A DNA stretch of 64,000 bases. Source: Salinimicrobium sp963739625. Its GTDB lineage: Bacteria; Bacteroidota; Bacteroidia; Flavobacteriales; Flavobacteriaceae. The notes under the pieces were generated by a model that was not told where the DNA came from, did no database searches, and worked only from the letters and a program-made list of their open reading frames with translations. The translations under genes and the position numbers were made by a program. The stretch covers positions 1 through 64,000 of the forward strand of contig CAVUAU010000018.1 of NCBI GenBank assembly GCA_963739625.1, in the 5' to 3' direction. Positions 8,310 to 15,393 of this stretch are shown one piece after another (positions within the stretch are counted from its first letter, which is position 1; each line of letters starts with the position of its first letter).

Positions 8310-8885
8310 ATGAGCCTCGAACAAGATTTATTTCAAAGAAGCCAATCCCAATGTGAATTGTGTGGCGCAAAGGAAGACCTACAGGTATTTGAAGTGCCCG
8401 ATTCCCCGGCAGAGGTTGAGAACAATATCCTCATCTGCGGTACCTGCAAGGAGCAGATCGAAGATCCCGAAAAAGTGGATGCGAATCACTGGCGCTGCCT
8501 TAACGACTCCATGTGGAGTACAGTGCCGGCCGTACAGGTGATGGCGTGGCGAATGCTTAACAGGCTGAAGAGTGAAGGCTGGCCGCAGGACCTGCTGGAC
8601 ATGATGTACCTGGACGATGAAACTTCAGCCTGGGCAAAAGCAGGCCAGGCTTCTTCAGAAGGTGCCGGAGGTGTTGTTCACAAGGACAGCAATGGCGCGG
8701 TGATCGAAGCAGGAGATACTGTAGTTTTAATAAAAGATCTCAATGTCAAAGGTTCGAGCCTCGTAGCAAAAAGGGGTACTGCCGTAAGAAGAGTTTCGCT
8801 GGTGCACGACAATCCTGAGCAGATTGAAGGTAAGGTCGAGGGACAGCAGATCGTCATCCTTACGAAATTCGTGAAGAAGGTATGA
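8310..8885 (+). CDS. PhnA domain protein
   Basis: A 191-residue PhnA/YjdM-like protein. The N-terminus holds a zinc-ribbon with CELC (residues 15-18) and CGTC (near 43-46), then HWRCLNDSMWSTVPAVQVMAWRML, and the C-terminal PhnA domain begins at about residue 120 (VHKDSNGAVIEAGDTVVLIKDLNVKGSS) and ends in VILTKFVKKV. Despite the historic name, the family has no demonstrated role in phosphonate breakdown in most bacteria. Its stop is 3-5 bases before a palindromic hairpin that has been split by the IS110 element, so its transcription terminator may have been disrupted. Confidence 0.88.
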   Translation: MSLEQDLFQRSQSQCELCGAKEDLQVFEVPDSPAEVENNILICGTCKEQIEDPEKVDANHWRCLNDSMWSTVPAVQVMAWRMLNRLKSEGWPQDLLDMMYLDDETSAWAKAGQASSEGAGGVVHKDSNGAVIEAGDTVVLIKDLNVKGSSLVAKRGTAVRRVSLVHDNPEQIEGKVEGQQIVILTKFVKKV

Positions 8886-8887
8886 TT

Positions 8888-8913
8888 AAAAACCTCACAG
8901 GTTTCCGAAACCT
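8888..8913. repeat. Left half of REP-like palindrome split by IS110 element
   Basis: Bases 8889-8913 read AAAACCTCACAGGTTT, CCG, AAACCT. Joined to GTGAGGTTTT at 10266-10275 they restore a perfect 16-bp-armed inverted repeat with a CCG loop. CT at 8912-8913 is the recombination core. Confidence 0.85.
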
Positions 8914-8915
8914 CG

Positions 8916-8923
8916 TATGTTTG
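8916..8923 (+). promoter_or_regulatory. -7-like element TATGTTTG at IS left end
   Basis: TAnnTTTG match 3 bases inside the left end of the IS. It is placed to drive the leader RNA and transposase. In an excised circle the right end would supply the upstream half, a junction-promoter arrangement known for IS110 relatives. Confidence 0.45.
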
Positions 8924-8929
8924 GCCTGA

Positions 8930-9133
8930 ATTAGAATAAGGCTAACTTACAATTTTTAATCAAGAATGGGGCTGGGAAGGAGTATGATGGAAACCTAGAC
9001 AACATCAGTATGTCCGCTCACAGATTATCATCCTTCCCGGTAACTCCCTTTAAGTCTCTACAGTATCTATAGACCAATCTAAAGGATTGGATCTCGCATT
9101 AACTACGAGGATAGACAACAGGGTATCCCTTTT
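8930..9133 (+). ncRNA. Predicted bridge RNA of the IS110 element
   Basis: The non-coding leader before the transposase has the layout of an IS110 bridge RNA. A stem GGGAAGGA (8974-8981) pairs with TCCTTCCC (9031-9038), enclosing a target loop with GAAACCT at 8990-8996, identical to the left target including core CT, and CTCACAG at 9017-9023, the reverse complement of core plus right target CTGTGAG. A second part carries ACAGTATCT at 9060-9068, identical to the IS right end plus core (10257-10265), and TACGAG at 9104-9109, the reverse complement of core plus IS left end CTCGTA (8912-8917). A hairpin CCAATC/GATTGG (9074-9079/9085-9090) lies between. Transcript ends are estimates. Confidence 0.8.
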
Positions 9134-9138
9134 TAAAA

Positions 9139-10194
9139 ATGAGGTTTATGAGTATTCTCGCACAATCAGTGGGTATTGACATTTCCAAAAACAAATTTGA
9201 TGTCTGTTTTAAAGAAGCTAAAAACGGCAAAAATGTAATCAAAGGAACTAAGAGCTTAACTAATGACTCTAAAGGCTTTAAGGAGTTTTTTCATTGGTAT
9301 ACAAAGCGGAAAAAGAATAATTCCTCTTTGGTCTTTGTCATGGAAGCCACCGGAGTTTATTATGAAGATTTGGCTTACTACCTAAATTCTAAAGGAGAGG
9401 AACTATACGTTGAACTCCCGCAGAAAGTGAAATACTACGCCAAGAGTTTGAATATCAAAACCAAAACAGATAAAGTAGACGCCAAATTAATTGCTGATAT
9501 TGGCTTAGAAAGATCCGGTATTTTGAAAGCCTGGAATCCACCCAGTGAACAATTTAAAGCTATTCGGGATATTAGTAGAGAACTTTCTCAGCTGAAAAAA
9601 GCTAAATCAGCAGCCTCTTCTCAACTTCACGCGTGGAGAACTGCTCATGGCACCGCAGAGGAAGTTTTGGCGATTAAAGAAGAGTATCTGGATACCTTAA
9701 ACGAATTGATCAAAAAAATGGAAGAACATTTACTTGATTATGTAAAAAGAGATAAGGAGCTCTATCACAAGATCAACAGGATAGCGCAAGTAAAAGGCTT
9801 GGGAGTTTTGACAGTGACCCGAGTGATTGCTGAGACTAACGGGTTTCTATTATTCAACAATATCCGTCAGTTGGTGAGTTATGCAGGCTTAGATGTAGTC
9901 CAGGATCAGTCTGGACAACACAAAGGAAAATCAAGACTGTCTAAGAAAGGAAATGCACATTTGAGGGAGGCACTTTACATGCCAGCTGTTACTGCAATAA
10001 CACATAATGAAAACCTGAAAACATTTTACTCCCGACTCAATGAAAAATTTAACTATAAAAAACAAAGCCTGGTAGCGGTTATGAGAAAACTACTGGTACT
10101 GATATATACTTTGTGGAAAAGCGGAGAGGATTACAATCCAAACTATCAATGGCAAGGAAAAAAGACGGGAGGTCTCCCTCCCGCCACTAGATAG
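9139..10194 (+). CDS. IS110-family transposase (DEDD recombinase)
   Basis: A 351-residue IS110 transposase. The N-terminal RuvC-like DEDD domain shows Asp14 (VGIDISKNKFD), Glu69 (FVMEATGVYYE), and Asp111/Asp114 (KTDKVDAKLIAD). The central coiled region spans about residues 140-210, and the C-terminal Transposase_20 domain (VKGLGVLTVTRVIAET, then LVSYAGLDVVQDQSG) carries the expected catalytic serine, probably Ser258 in QSG, followed by SRLSKKGNAHLREALY. Such enzymes use a bridge RNA to join donor and target at a CT core. The start may be ATG 9139 or ATG 9148. The reading frame is intact, with no indel despite several in neighbouring genes. Confidence 0.95.
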   Translation: MRFMSILAQSVGIDISKNKFDVCFKEAKNGKNVIKGTKSLTNDSKGFKEFFHWYTKRKKNNSSLVFVMEATGVYYEDLAYYLNSKGEELYVELPQKVKYYAKSLNIKTKTDKVDAKLIADIGLERSGILKAWNPPSEQFKAIRDISRELSQLKKAKSAASSQLHAWRTAHGTAEEVLAIKEEYLDTLNELIKKMEEHLLDYVKRDKELYHKINRIAQVKGLGVLTVTRVIAETNGFLLFNNIRQLVSYAGLDVVQDQSGQHKGKSRLSKKGNAHLREALYMPAVTAITHNENLKTFYSRLNEKFNYKKQSLVAVMRKLLVLIYTLWKSGEDYNPNYQWQGKKTGGLPPATR

Positions 10195-10263
10195 TCACTA
10201 TAAAAGTGACTTCTTTAAGAAATCAAATTTACTAAAATTTAAATTAGGATTTAAACACAGTAT

Positions 10264-10275
10264 CTGTGAGGTTTT
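10264..10275. repeat. Right half of REP-like palindrome split by IS110 element
   Basis: CTGTGAGGTTTT, the completing arm of the palindrome begun at 8889. CT at 10264-10265 is the second core copy. Confidence 0.85.
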
Positions 10276-10286
10276 ATAGTAGGTGA

Positions 10287-11819
10287 TTACTTCTCATTGT
10301 CTCTGATTCGAACAACTTTTTCCGAATCATTTTCTCTAACCTGCACGTTAAGGTGCTTTCCGTCATTCTTTTGTACCCTTTTTAGAGCTTCCTCTCCCGA
10401 AACTTTTTTTCCGTTGTAGTAGAAGGTGGCGCCTTCTTCAATCCAGCCTTGAATAGCCTCTTCGGGTGAAGGTGGTGGCGGCGGAGCGGGTATAGCAACA
10501 TCGGCAGGCATTGGAGTTGAATTCACGCCTCCCACAGCAGGAACCGGTGGTGCTGGTGGCGGCGGTGGTGGAGGATTGTCACCGGGAAGTACCCTTCTTT
10601 CTATCGCGATTTCTCTCTTTTCAGCACGCTGTATCTCACGTTCACGTCGCTGCATTTCTCTTTCCCGCCTCTCAAGATCTCTTTCGCGCTTTTCCATGCT
10701 TTTTTCTCGTTTCTCAGCTCTCTTATCTGAATTGTCAGTAACGGATATTATCTGAGCGGCGTGCAATGAAGGGAATTCTTCAGATTCTTTCTTCTGTGCA
10801 GGAGTCATGATGCTGTAGATGTACTTCATCCTATCCCAAACCTTTTTTTCTACCAGAGCATCATCATTTTCTTTGTAATGGTTTGCCCAATCATTGTATT
10901 CCGCAACCATTTCGGGCGTGGCTTTTTCCTGAATGACTTCTGCGGAAGTTGCTTTGCTAACAGGTTTTTCAATGATCCTAGTACTGCTGAAGCTGTAGAG
11001 CAGGCCCAGTACAAGCGGGGCGAGCAGGAATGTGCGCAGCAAAAAAGCTGTTTTTGAGGTGTGTTTTTTCATAACTGTAAATCTTTTTTTGATGGATAAA
11101 TAACTTATCGGGTTAACCAGGTTACTGTGAAGGCTGTTGGAAGACCAGGCGAGCAGCGTTTGCTGGTAAGTTGACCTGTTAGTGCCATTTTCGAGCACTG
11201 CTTTGTCTGCCAAAAATTCATGGTTGAGTTTAATGGCGCGCTTCAGCAGATAGATCAATGGGAAAAACCAGAGCAAGACCTGCAGCAGCTCGATAAACAG
11301 CACATCCAGACTGTGTTTTTGCAGCGCGTGCGCCTGTTCATGTACATATACTTCCTGCGGAATTTTTTTTTGCTCGTGCTGTTGCTTATTCAGAAAAATA
11401 AAGCTCCAGAAGGTATGTGGCGGCAGTTTTTCATGCAGAAGAACATCTGTAGTTTGGCCGTTTTTCACCTTCGGATTTTTCCTGATCTTCCGGAGCAATT
11501 CTGAAAGATTCCTGACGAAAATAATTCCGAAGAAAATAACTCCCAGTCCGTAGATGCTCCACATGATAATCGAAAGCCAGGGCAGGGTTGCTTCCGAAGA
11601 AGTATTGCTGCTCAAAAATGTCATTTTTGAAGCTGCTTCTTCCGGAAGAATTTCAGTATATTTTTTAAAGGTCACAAGTGGGATCAATACCGAAATTAAG
11701 AGGCTTCCCGGCAGGTAAAAACGCTTGAAGACATGCATTTCTTCCTTTTCCAGCAGGAGTTTGTAGAAGAGGAAGAGCAGCGAACTGCAGGCGGCGAATT
11801 TTAGAAAGTAGAGCTCCAT
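10287..11819 (-). CDS. M56 family BlaR1-like metallopeptidase
   Basis: A 510-residue membrane peptidase of the BlaR1/MecR1 family, partner of the BlaI-type repressor 2 bases upstream. Four hydrophobic segments lie at about residues 4-20, 36-50, 88-110 and 255-280; the zinc motif HEQAH with downstream ELLQVLLWFFPL and HEFLADKAV mark the M56 gluzincin domain. Instead of a penicillin-binding sensor, the C-terminal 230 residues hold a very charged helical stretch (repeated Arg/Glu, about 365-405), a long proline run (about 410-425 and 445-455) and a small alpha/beta tail with FYYNGKKVSGEEAL. The signal sensed is unknown; the layout is common in Bacteroidota. Confidence 0.88.
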   Translation of the reverse strand: MELYFLKFAACSSLLFLFYKLLLEKEEMHVFKRFYLPGSLLISVLIPLVTFKKYTEILPEEAASKMTFLSSNTSSEATLPWLSIIMWSIYGLGVIFFGIIFVRNLSELLRKIRKNPKVKNGQTTDVLLHEKLPPHTFWSFIFLNKQQHEQKKIPQEVYVHEQAHALQKHSLDVLFIELLQVLLWFFPLIYLLKRAIKLNHEFLADKAVLENGTNRSTYQQTLLAWSSNSLHSNLVNPISYLSIKKRFTVMKKHTSKTAFLLRTFLLAPLVLGLLYSFSSTRIIEKPVSKATSAEVIQEKATPEMVAEYNDWANHYKENDDALVEKKVWDRMKYIYSIMTPAQKKESEEFPSLHAAQIISVTDNSDKRAEKREKSMEKRERDLERREREMQRREREIQRAEKREIAIERRVLPGDNPPPPPPPAPPVPAVGGVNSTPMPADVAIPAPPPPPSPEEAIQGWIEEGATFYYNGKKVSGEEALKRVQKNDGKHLNVQVRENDSEKVVRIRDNEK

Positions 11820-11821
11820 GG

Positions 11822-12187
11822 CTATTTGTTTTCTATTTCTTTTTCGATGAGGTTCTTCAGGTCTTCCAGCTCTTCTTTGGTTAGATCGGCTTCTTTGGTG
11901 AAGAAAGAGGCAAACTGGGATGCGGAATCATTGAAGAAGTTCTTAATGAGCCCGTTGACCTGCTTTGAGGAGTAATCCTTGCGCTTTACAAGCGAGAAAT
12001 ACCGGCGGGAGCGGCCAAATTGCTCATAATCGACAAAATTCTTGTCCTGCATGCGCTTCAAAAGCGTGGCAACGGTGGTGGAAGCCGGTTTAGGATCGGG
12101 GTAGGCTTCAATAAGATCTTTCATAAATGCAGGTTCTTCCTTCCAGAGGATTTGCATGAGTTCTTCTTCGGCTTTCGATAATTTCAT
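11822..12187 (-). CDS. BlaI/MecI/CopY family transcriptional repressor
   Basis: A 121-residue winged-helix repressor: MKLSKAEEELMQILWKEEPAFMKDLI opens the domain, recognition region KPASTTVATLLKRMQDKNFVDYEQFGRSRRYF follows, and the C-terminal dimerisation helix pair ends in EELEDLKNLIEKEIENK. It lies 2 bases upstream of the BlaR1-like peptidase that presumably cleaves it. Two TACA/TGTA-type dyads in front of the gene (12210-12223 and 12236-12251) overlap the -7 promoter elements and are its likely autoregulatory operators. Target genes beyond its own operon are unknown; no beta-lactamase is in the window. Confidence 0.92.
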   Translation of the reverse strand: MKLSKAEEELMQILWKEEPAFMKDLIEAYPDPKPASTTVATLLKRMQDKNFVDYEQFGRSRRYFSLVKRKDYSSKQVNGLIKNFFNDSASQFASFFTKEADLTKEELEDLKNLIEKEIENK

Positions 12188-12209
12188 CTTCTACAGTTTT
12201 AAAGTGTAC

Positions 12210-12223
12210 TCTACAAATGTAGA
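12210..12223 (-). promoter_or_regulatory. BlaI-type operator 1 overlapping -7 element
   Basis: TCTACAAATGTAGA is a dyad with CTACA/TGTAG arms. On the minus strand it contains TACATTTG (12221-12214), a -7 element, so a bound repressor would cover the promoter. Confidence 0.65.
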
Positions 12224-12235
12224 ATAAATATTTAA

Positions 12236-12251
12236 TTCTACAAACATAGAA
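12236..12251 (-). promoter_or_regulatory. BlaI-type operator 2 overlapping -7 element
   Basis: TTCTACAAACATAGAA is a near-perfect dyad 26 bases from the first. The minus strand reads TATGTTTG (12248-12241), a second -7 element. Confidence 0.6.
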
Positions 12252-12260
12252 GTAAGAAAA

Positions 12261-12293
12261 AGACCTGCAAGATTTTCAAAACCTTGCAGGTCT
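12261..12293. repeat. REP-like hairpin (CCTGCAAG type)
   Basis: AGACCTGCAAG (12261-12271) pairs with CTTGCAGGTCT (12283-12293). First of three consecutive related hairpins in this intergenic space. Confidence 0.75.
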
Positions 12294-12306
12294 CAAAAAA
12301 TAATTA

Positions 12307-12338
12307 AACCTACAAGGTCAAAAAAGACCTTGCAGGTT
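12307..12338. repeat. REP-like hairpin (CCTACAAGG type)
   Basis: AACCTACAAGGTC pairs with GACCTTGCAGGTT across an A6 loop, with one mismatch. Confidence 0.75.
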
Positions 12339-12368
12339 AGTAGTAAAAAGGGAGTAGATTGGAACAAA

Positions 12369-12403
12369 AAAACCTCACAGGTCTCAAACTCCTGTGAGGT
12401 TTT
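12369..12403. repeat. REP-like hairpin (CCTCACAGG type)
   Basis: AAAACCTCACAGG (12369-12381) pairs with CCTGTGAGGTTTT (12391-12403). Same arm sequence as the palindrome that received the IS110 element, but with a different loop. Confidence 0.8.
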
Positions 12404-12409
12404 GTAAAG

Positions 12410-12447
12410 CTACTGCTCACTGCTCACTGATCACCGACCACTGAACA
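12410..12447. repeat. Short tandem CACTG-type repeat
   Basis: Degenerate repeats of CTGCTCACT and GATCAC/GACCACTGAACAC. Similar strings recur at 28783-28812 and 33375-33403, so this is a small dispersed low-complexity family. Confidence 0.5.
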
Positions 12448-13845
12448 CTATTGCTCCGCTTGCTTCAGTTTTGTAAAATGCTTGTAGAATAACGGAATAG
12501 TCTCAATTCCTTTGAGATAATTCCAAATTCCGAAGTGCTCATTGGGCGAGTGAATAGCATCTGTATCCAACCCAAAGCCCATAAGTATGGTCTTGCTTTG
12601 CAGTTCCTTCTCAAAAAGGGCAACAATAGGGATACTTCCGCCGCTATGTTGCGGGATGGGCTCTTTTCCGAAGGCTTCCTTATAGGCATCGTTGGCCGCC
12701 TGATATTCCAAGGTATCTATTGGCGTTACATAAGCCTGCCCACCGTGGTGAGTGTTCACCTTCACTTTTACACTTTTTGGCGCGATCTTCTCAAAATGGT
12801 CTTTAAACAACGCGCTGATCTCTTTCCAATCCTGATCTGAAACCAGTCTCATGGAAATTTTCGCATAAGCTTTTGAAGGCAAAACTGTTTTGGCTCCTTC
12901 ACCGGTGTAGCCGCCCCAGATCCCGTTTACATCAAGCGTAGGACGAATAGAGGCTCTTTCCAGAGTCGAATAGCCTTTCTCGCCATGCACATCCTCGATA
13001 TTTAGCTTTTCCTTGTATTCTTTAAGATCAAAAGGAGCTTCGGCCATCTTTGCGCGCTCTTCTTCGGAATATTCCTTCACCTTATCATAAAACCCGGGAA
13101 TAGTAATGTGATTGTTCTCATCCTGCAGGGAAGCGATCATTTTACAGAGGATGTTGACAGGATTTGCCACGGCGCCACCATATAATCCGCTGTGGAGATC
13201 GCGGTTGGGGCCGGTGACTTCCACTTCCATATAACTCAACCCGCGCAGGCCGGTAGTGATCGATGGCACATCTTTAGAGATCATGCCGGTATCACTGATG
13301 AGGATGACGTCGTTCTTCAGTTTTTCCTTATTGCGCTCTATGAACCAGCTCAAGTTCTCACTTCCTACCTCTTCTTCACCTTCGATCATGAACTTTACAT
13401 TGCAGGGAAGGGTGTCATTTTTAGTCATATACTCCAGCGCCTTTACGTGCATGTACATTTGGCCTTTATCATCACAGGCACCGCGGGCAAAAATGGCCCC
13501 TTCGGGATGAATTTTAGTCTCTTTAATCACCGGCTCAAAAGGTGGAGAATCCCACAAGTTTACAGGATCTGGTGGTTGTACATCATAATGCCCATAGATT
13601 AAAACTGTAGGAAGGTTAGGGTCGATTATTTTTTCCCCATAAACGACCGGGTGTCCCGGAGTTTCGGTGATTTCTGCCTTGTCACAGCCGGCCTCGAGCA
13701 ATCTGTTTTTGACTGCTTCGGCGGTTTTGAGCATGTCATTTTTATATTTGGAATCGGCGCTTATCGATGGAATTTTTAGCAAATCAACAAGCTCCTGGAT
13801 GAACCTGTCTTTATTTTCTTCCACATATTGTTTGGTGTCTTTCAT
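12448..13845 (-). CDS. M20 family dipeptidase
   Basis: A 465-residue cytosolic zinc dipeptidase of the M20 family, near the DUG1/carnosinase-like branch. Metal and catalytic motifs are clear: YGHYDVQPPD (first zinc His and catalytic Asp), RGACDDKGQ (bridging Asp), EGEEEVGS (catalytic Glu plus ligand), SDTGM, and a late SIPIVALF...HSPNEHF with the final His ligand. The dimerisation domain is recognisable around RDLHSGLYGGAVANP. The gene is monocistronic and is preceded on its strand by TACCTTTA, close to a -7 element. It ends immediately beside the CACTG repeat, with no other terminator seen. Confidence 0.93.
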   Translation of the reverse strand: MKDTKQYVEENKDRFIQELVDLLKIPSISADSKYKNDMLKTAEAVKNRLLEAGCDKAEITETPGHPVVYGEKIIDPNLPTVLIYGHYDVQPPDPVNLWDSPPFEPVIKETKIHPEGAIFARGACDDKGQMYMHVKALEYMTKNDTLPCNVKFMIEGEEEVGSENLSWFIERNKEKLKNDVILISDTGMISKDVPSITTGLRGLSYMEVEVTGPNRDLHSGLYGGAVANPVNILCKMIASLQDENNHITIPGFYDKVKEYSEEERAKMAEAPFDLKEYKEKLNIEDVHGEKGYSTLERASIRPTLDVNGIWGGYTGEGAKTVLPSKAYAKISMRLVSDQDWKEISALFKDHFEKIAPKSVKVKVNTHHGGQAYVTPIDTLEYQAANDAYKEAFGKEPIPQHSGGSIPIVALFEKELQSKTILMGFGLDTDAIHSPNEHFGIWNYLKGIETIPLFYKHFTKLKQAEQ

Positions 13846-14005
13846 AAATGCTGGTTTTATTGTCGCATAAAGGTAAGAATTAGACTTGAGACATCAGATA
13901 TTAGACTTGAGACTTGATATTTTGACCTTCTTTTTCACCCGGAAAAAAATTAACTATTGGATTTAAAATTTTTCTATTTCTGGTTTGCAGATTGAAACTT
14001 ATGTT

Positions 14006-14013
14006 TATATTTG
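14006..14013 (+). promoter_or_regulatory. -7 element TATATTTG of tRNA-Leu
   Basis: TAnnTTTG match 38 bases before the tRNA, with TTTG at 13984-13987 as a possible -33 element 18 bases upstream. Confidence 0.65.
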
Positions 14014-14051
14014 CATCCGCTTACAACAAGCAAACTTATTGAAATTACCAG

Positions 14052-14133
14052 GCGGGCGTGGTGGAATTGGTAGACACGCTAGACTTAGGATCTAGTGCCT
14101 CACGGTGTGAAGGTTCGAGTCCTTTCGCCCGCA
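14052..14133 (+). tRNA. tRNA-Leu (anticodon UAG)
   Basis: Acceptor arms GCGGGCG (14052-14058) and CGCCCGC (14126-14132) pair fully, with discriminator A at 14133. The anticodon stem CTAGA/TCTAG frames the loop CTTAGGA, giving anticodon UAG. A long variable arm (TGCCTCACGGTGTGA) and the TTCGAGTCC T-loop fit a class II leucine tRNA. CCA is not encoded. It has its own promoter and terminator. Confidence 0.97.
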
Positions 14134-14138
14134 CAAAG

Positions 14139-14165
14139 AGCTCTTCAGAAATGAAGAGCTTTTTT
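14139..14165 (+). terminator. Intrinsic terminator of tRNA-Leu
   Basis: AGCTCTTCA, loop GAAA, TGAAGAGCT, then five T. Confidence 0.85.
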
Positions 14166-14309
14166 ATTTTTATGAAACAGGTGAAATTCTCCTTTTAAAA
14201 AGCAGTTTCACATACCAGCCTCTTAGTCTCAATTCTACCTGTAAGAATTTATTGCAGGTTAATATTACAAACCCTTTTGTTGTGAGATAATGCAGATTTC
14301 AGCTGAAAC

Positions 14310-14798
14310 TTAAAATTCGGCGCAATCTGAAGATGGTTGGTAAGTACCTGCGCCCTGTTGATATACCAGGGTAGCGCCAAGGTGACCGGTATAACTTAGA
14401 AAACCTACTCCTGTTAGCAGTAGTATGACCAAAAGTATTCTTAGAAGTCTTTCCTTACGAAAGAATTTTTTAATGGTAGGAAGAAACAGGTCGAAGGCCA
14501 GTGCGGCGGTAAATATCCAGGCAGTGACGTAAGCAGCGTTTTGATGATCTTTTAAGACGGTGGGATCACAAATCTTTCTGGAGACAATACCGTCGGCCAG
14601 ATTCCCTGTGTAAATCGAGATCCAAAGACCTGCCAGCCCGGTAGCAAGAAGAATGCTGCCACCTAATTTCCAGGTCTCTTTGTAAGACCAGATACCTATA
14701 GCTTTAAAGACAAAGGCTATAGTAAGCAGGGCGATTGGAAAATGAACGGACAGAGGGTGAAAGACCTCTGTCCGCCAAAAATCTGGTAATTCCGTCAT
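14310..14798 (-). CDS. DUF2231 family membrane protein
   Basis: A 162-residue inner-membrane protein with four hydrophobic segments (about residues 18-34, 45-64, 88-106 and 119-137). The opening FHPLSVHFPIALL is the DUF2231 signature, with a histidine pair suggestive of heme or metal binding, and a later LKDHQNAAYVTAW and LSYTGHLGATLVY carry further conserved histidines. Function is unknown; relatives are sometimes linked to respiratory proteins. It starts 2 bases after the lipoprotein gene, so the two form an operon. Confidence 0.88.
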   Translation of the reverse strand: MTELPDFWRTEVFHPLSVHFPIALLTIAFVFKAIGIWSYKETWKLGGSILLATGLAGLWISIYTGNLADGIVSRKICDPTVLKDHQNAAYVTAWIFTAALAFDLFLPTIKKFFRKERLLRILLVILLLTGVGFLSYTGHLGATLVYQQGAGTYQPSSDCAEF

Positions 14799-14800
14799 CT

Positions 14801-15118
14801 CTATTCGAGAATTTTCACTGAGATGGGATCAAGTCGTTTTCCAACTTTTTCAACTTCCACCTCTACGTTTTGCCCTTCCTTAAGTTCGGAAAATTCTACC
14901 GGGCTTCCGTCTTTTGTCAATTGAGTTTCATCGGTGAAATAGAGTTCCAGAGTTTTGTCGTCTGGAGTTTGCACGTAGATTTCTGTTTTGGAAGCCTCGA
15001 CCTCTTTAACAGTTCCCTGATAGGTGCCAGAATCTACCACTTCTGTGTTTTCGCCACAAGCTACGGCTACAAAAAACAATCCTAAAAAAGCAAGCGGTTT
15101 AAAAATTTTTGCGATCAT
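14801..15118 (-). CDS. Small lipoprotein with OB-like domain
   Basis: A 105-residue protein with a lipoprotein signal: basic start MIAKIFK, hydrophobic core, then the lipobox FVAVAC with Cys21. The mature part (GTYQGTVKEVEASKTEIYVQTPDDKTLELYFTDET, then LKEGQNVEVEVEKVG) reads as a short beta-barrel similar to DUF5666/OB-type domains. It is likely anchored to a membrane facing the periplasm. Co-transcribed with the DUF2231 gene. The 275 bases upstream to 15393 hold no gene that I can see, only A/T-rich sequence. Confidence 0.7.
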   Translation of the reverse strand: MIAKIFKPLAFLGLFFVAVACGENTEVVDSGTYQGTVKEVEASKTEIYVQTPDDKTLELYFTDETQLTKDGSPVEFSELKEGQNVEVEVEKVGKRLDPISVKILE

Positions 15119-15393
15119 TCTATTAGTATTTTCAGTTAGTCCTGCTAATATAAAGAATATTGATCTCCTGCCTTCGGGGGCGAAGCATAAGTTTTGTAAA
15201 TTCCAGAAGAAAGAATTCCTGAAATTTCGGGCGATATGCTAATATCAGGTTCAAAAAACGGGTAAATCACAATGCCTTTAATCGATCATATTTGCATTTC
15301 ATCGAATTGAAGATGAGGGGGTTCTAAAGCTATGTTAATGTTTTTCTGTACAGAAATGTATTTTTTACTTTTATTCCACAATAATAGCATACC

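Larger units (their letters stand above)
8914..10263 (+). mobile_element. IS110-family insertion sequence
   Basis: Boundaries were set by reconstructing the target. The left flank ends AAACCT (8908-8913) and the right flank resumes CTGTGAGGTTTT (10264-10275); deleting 8914-10265 restores a perfect palindrome with one CT core. The element is 1350 bases, or 1352 with a core copy, has no terminal inverted repeats and no target duplication beyond the CT dinucleotide, as expected for IS110. It contains a leader of about 225 bases and one DEDD transposase. The right end ACAGTAT followed by CT resembles the IS621 donor end as I recall it. Transposase and guides look intact, so the element may be active. 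Confidence 0.9.

Noticed and set aside
10287..12187. Beta-lactam resistance locus
   Set aside because: The BlaR1-like protein lacks a penicillin-binding sensor and there is no beta-lactamase or penicillin-binding protein nearby.
12261..12403. CRISPR-like series of repeats
   Set aside because: The units are palindromes with different arms and irregular spacing; there are no spacers of constant length and no cas genes.
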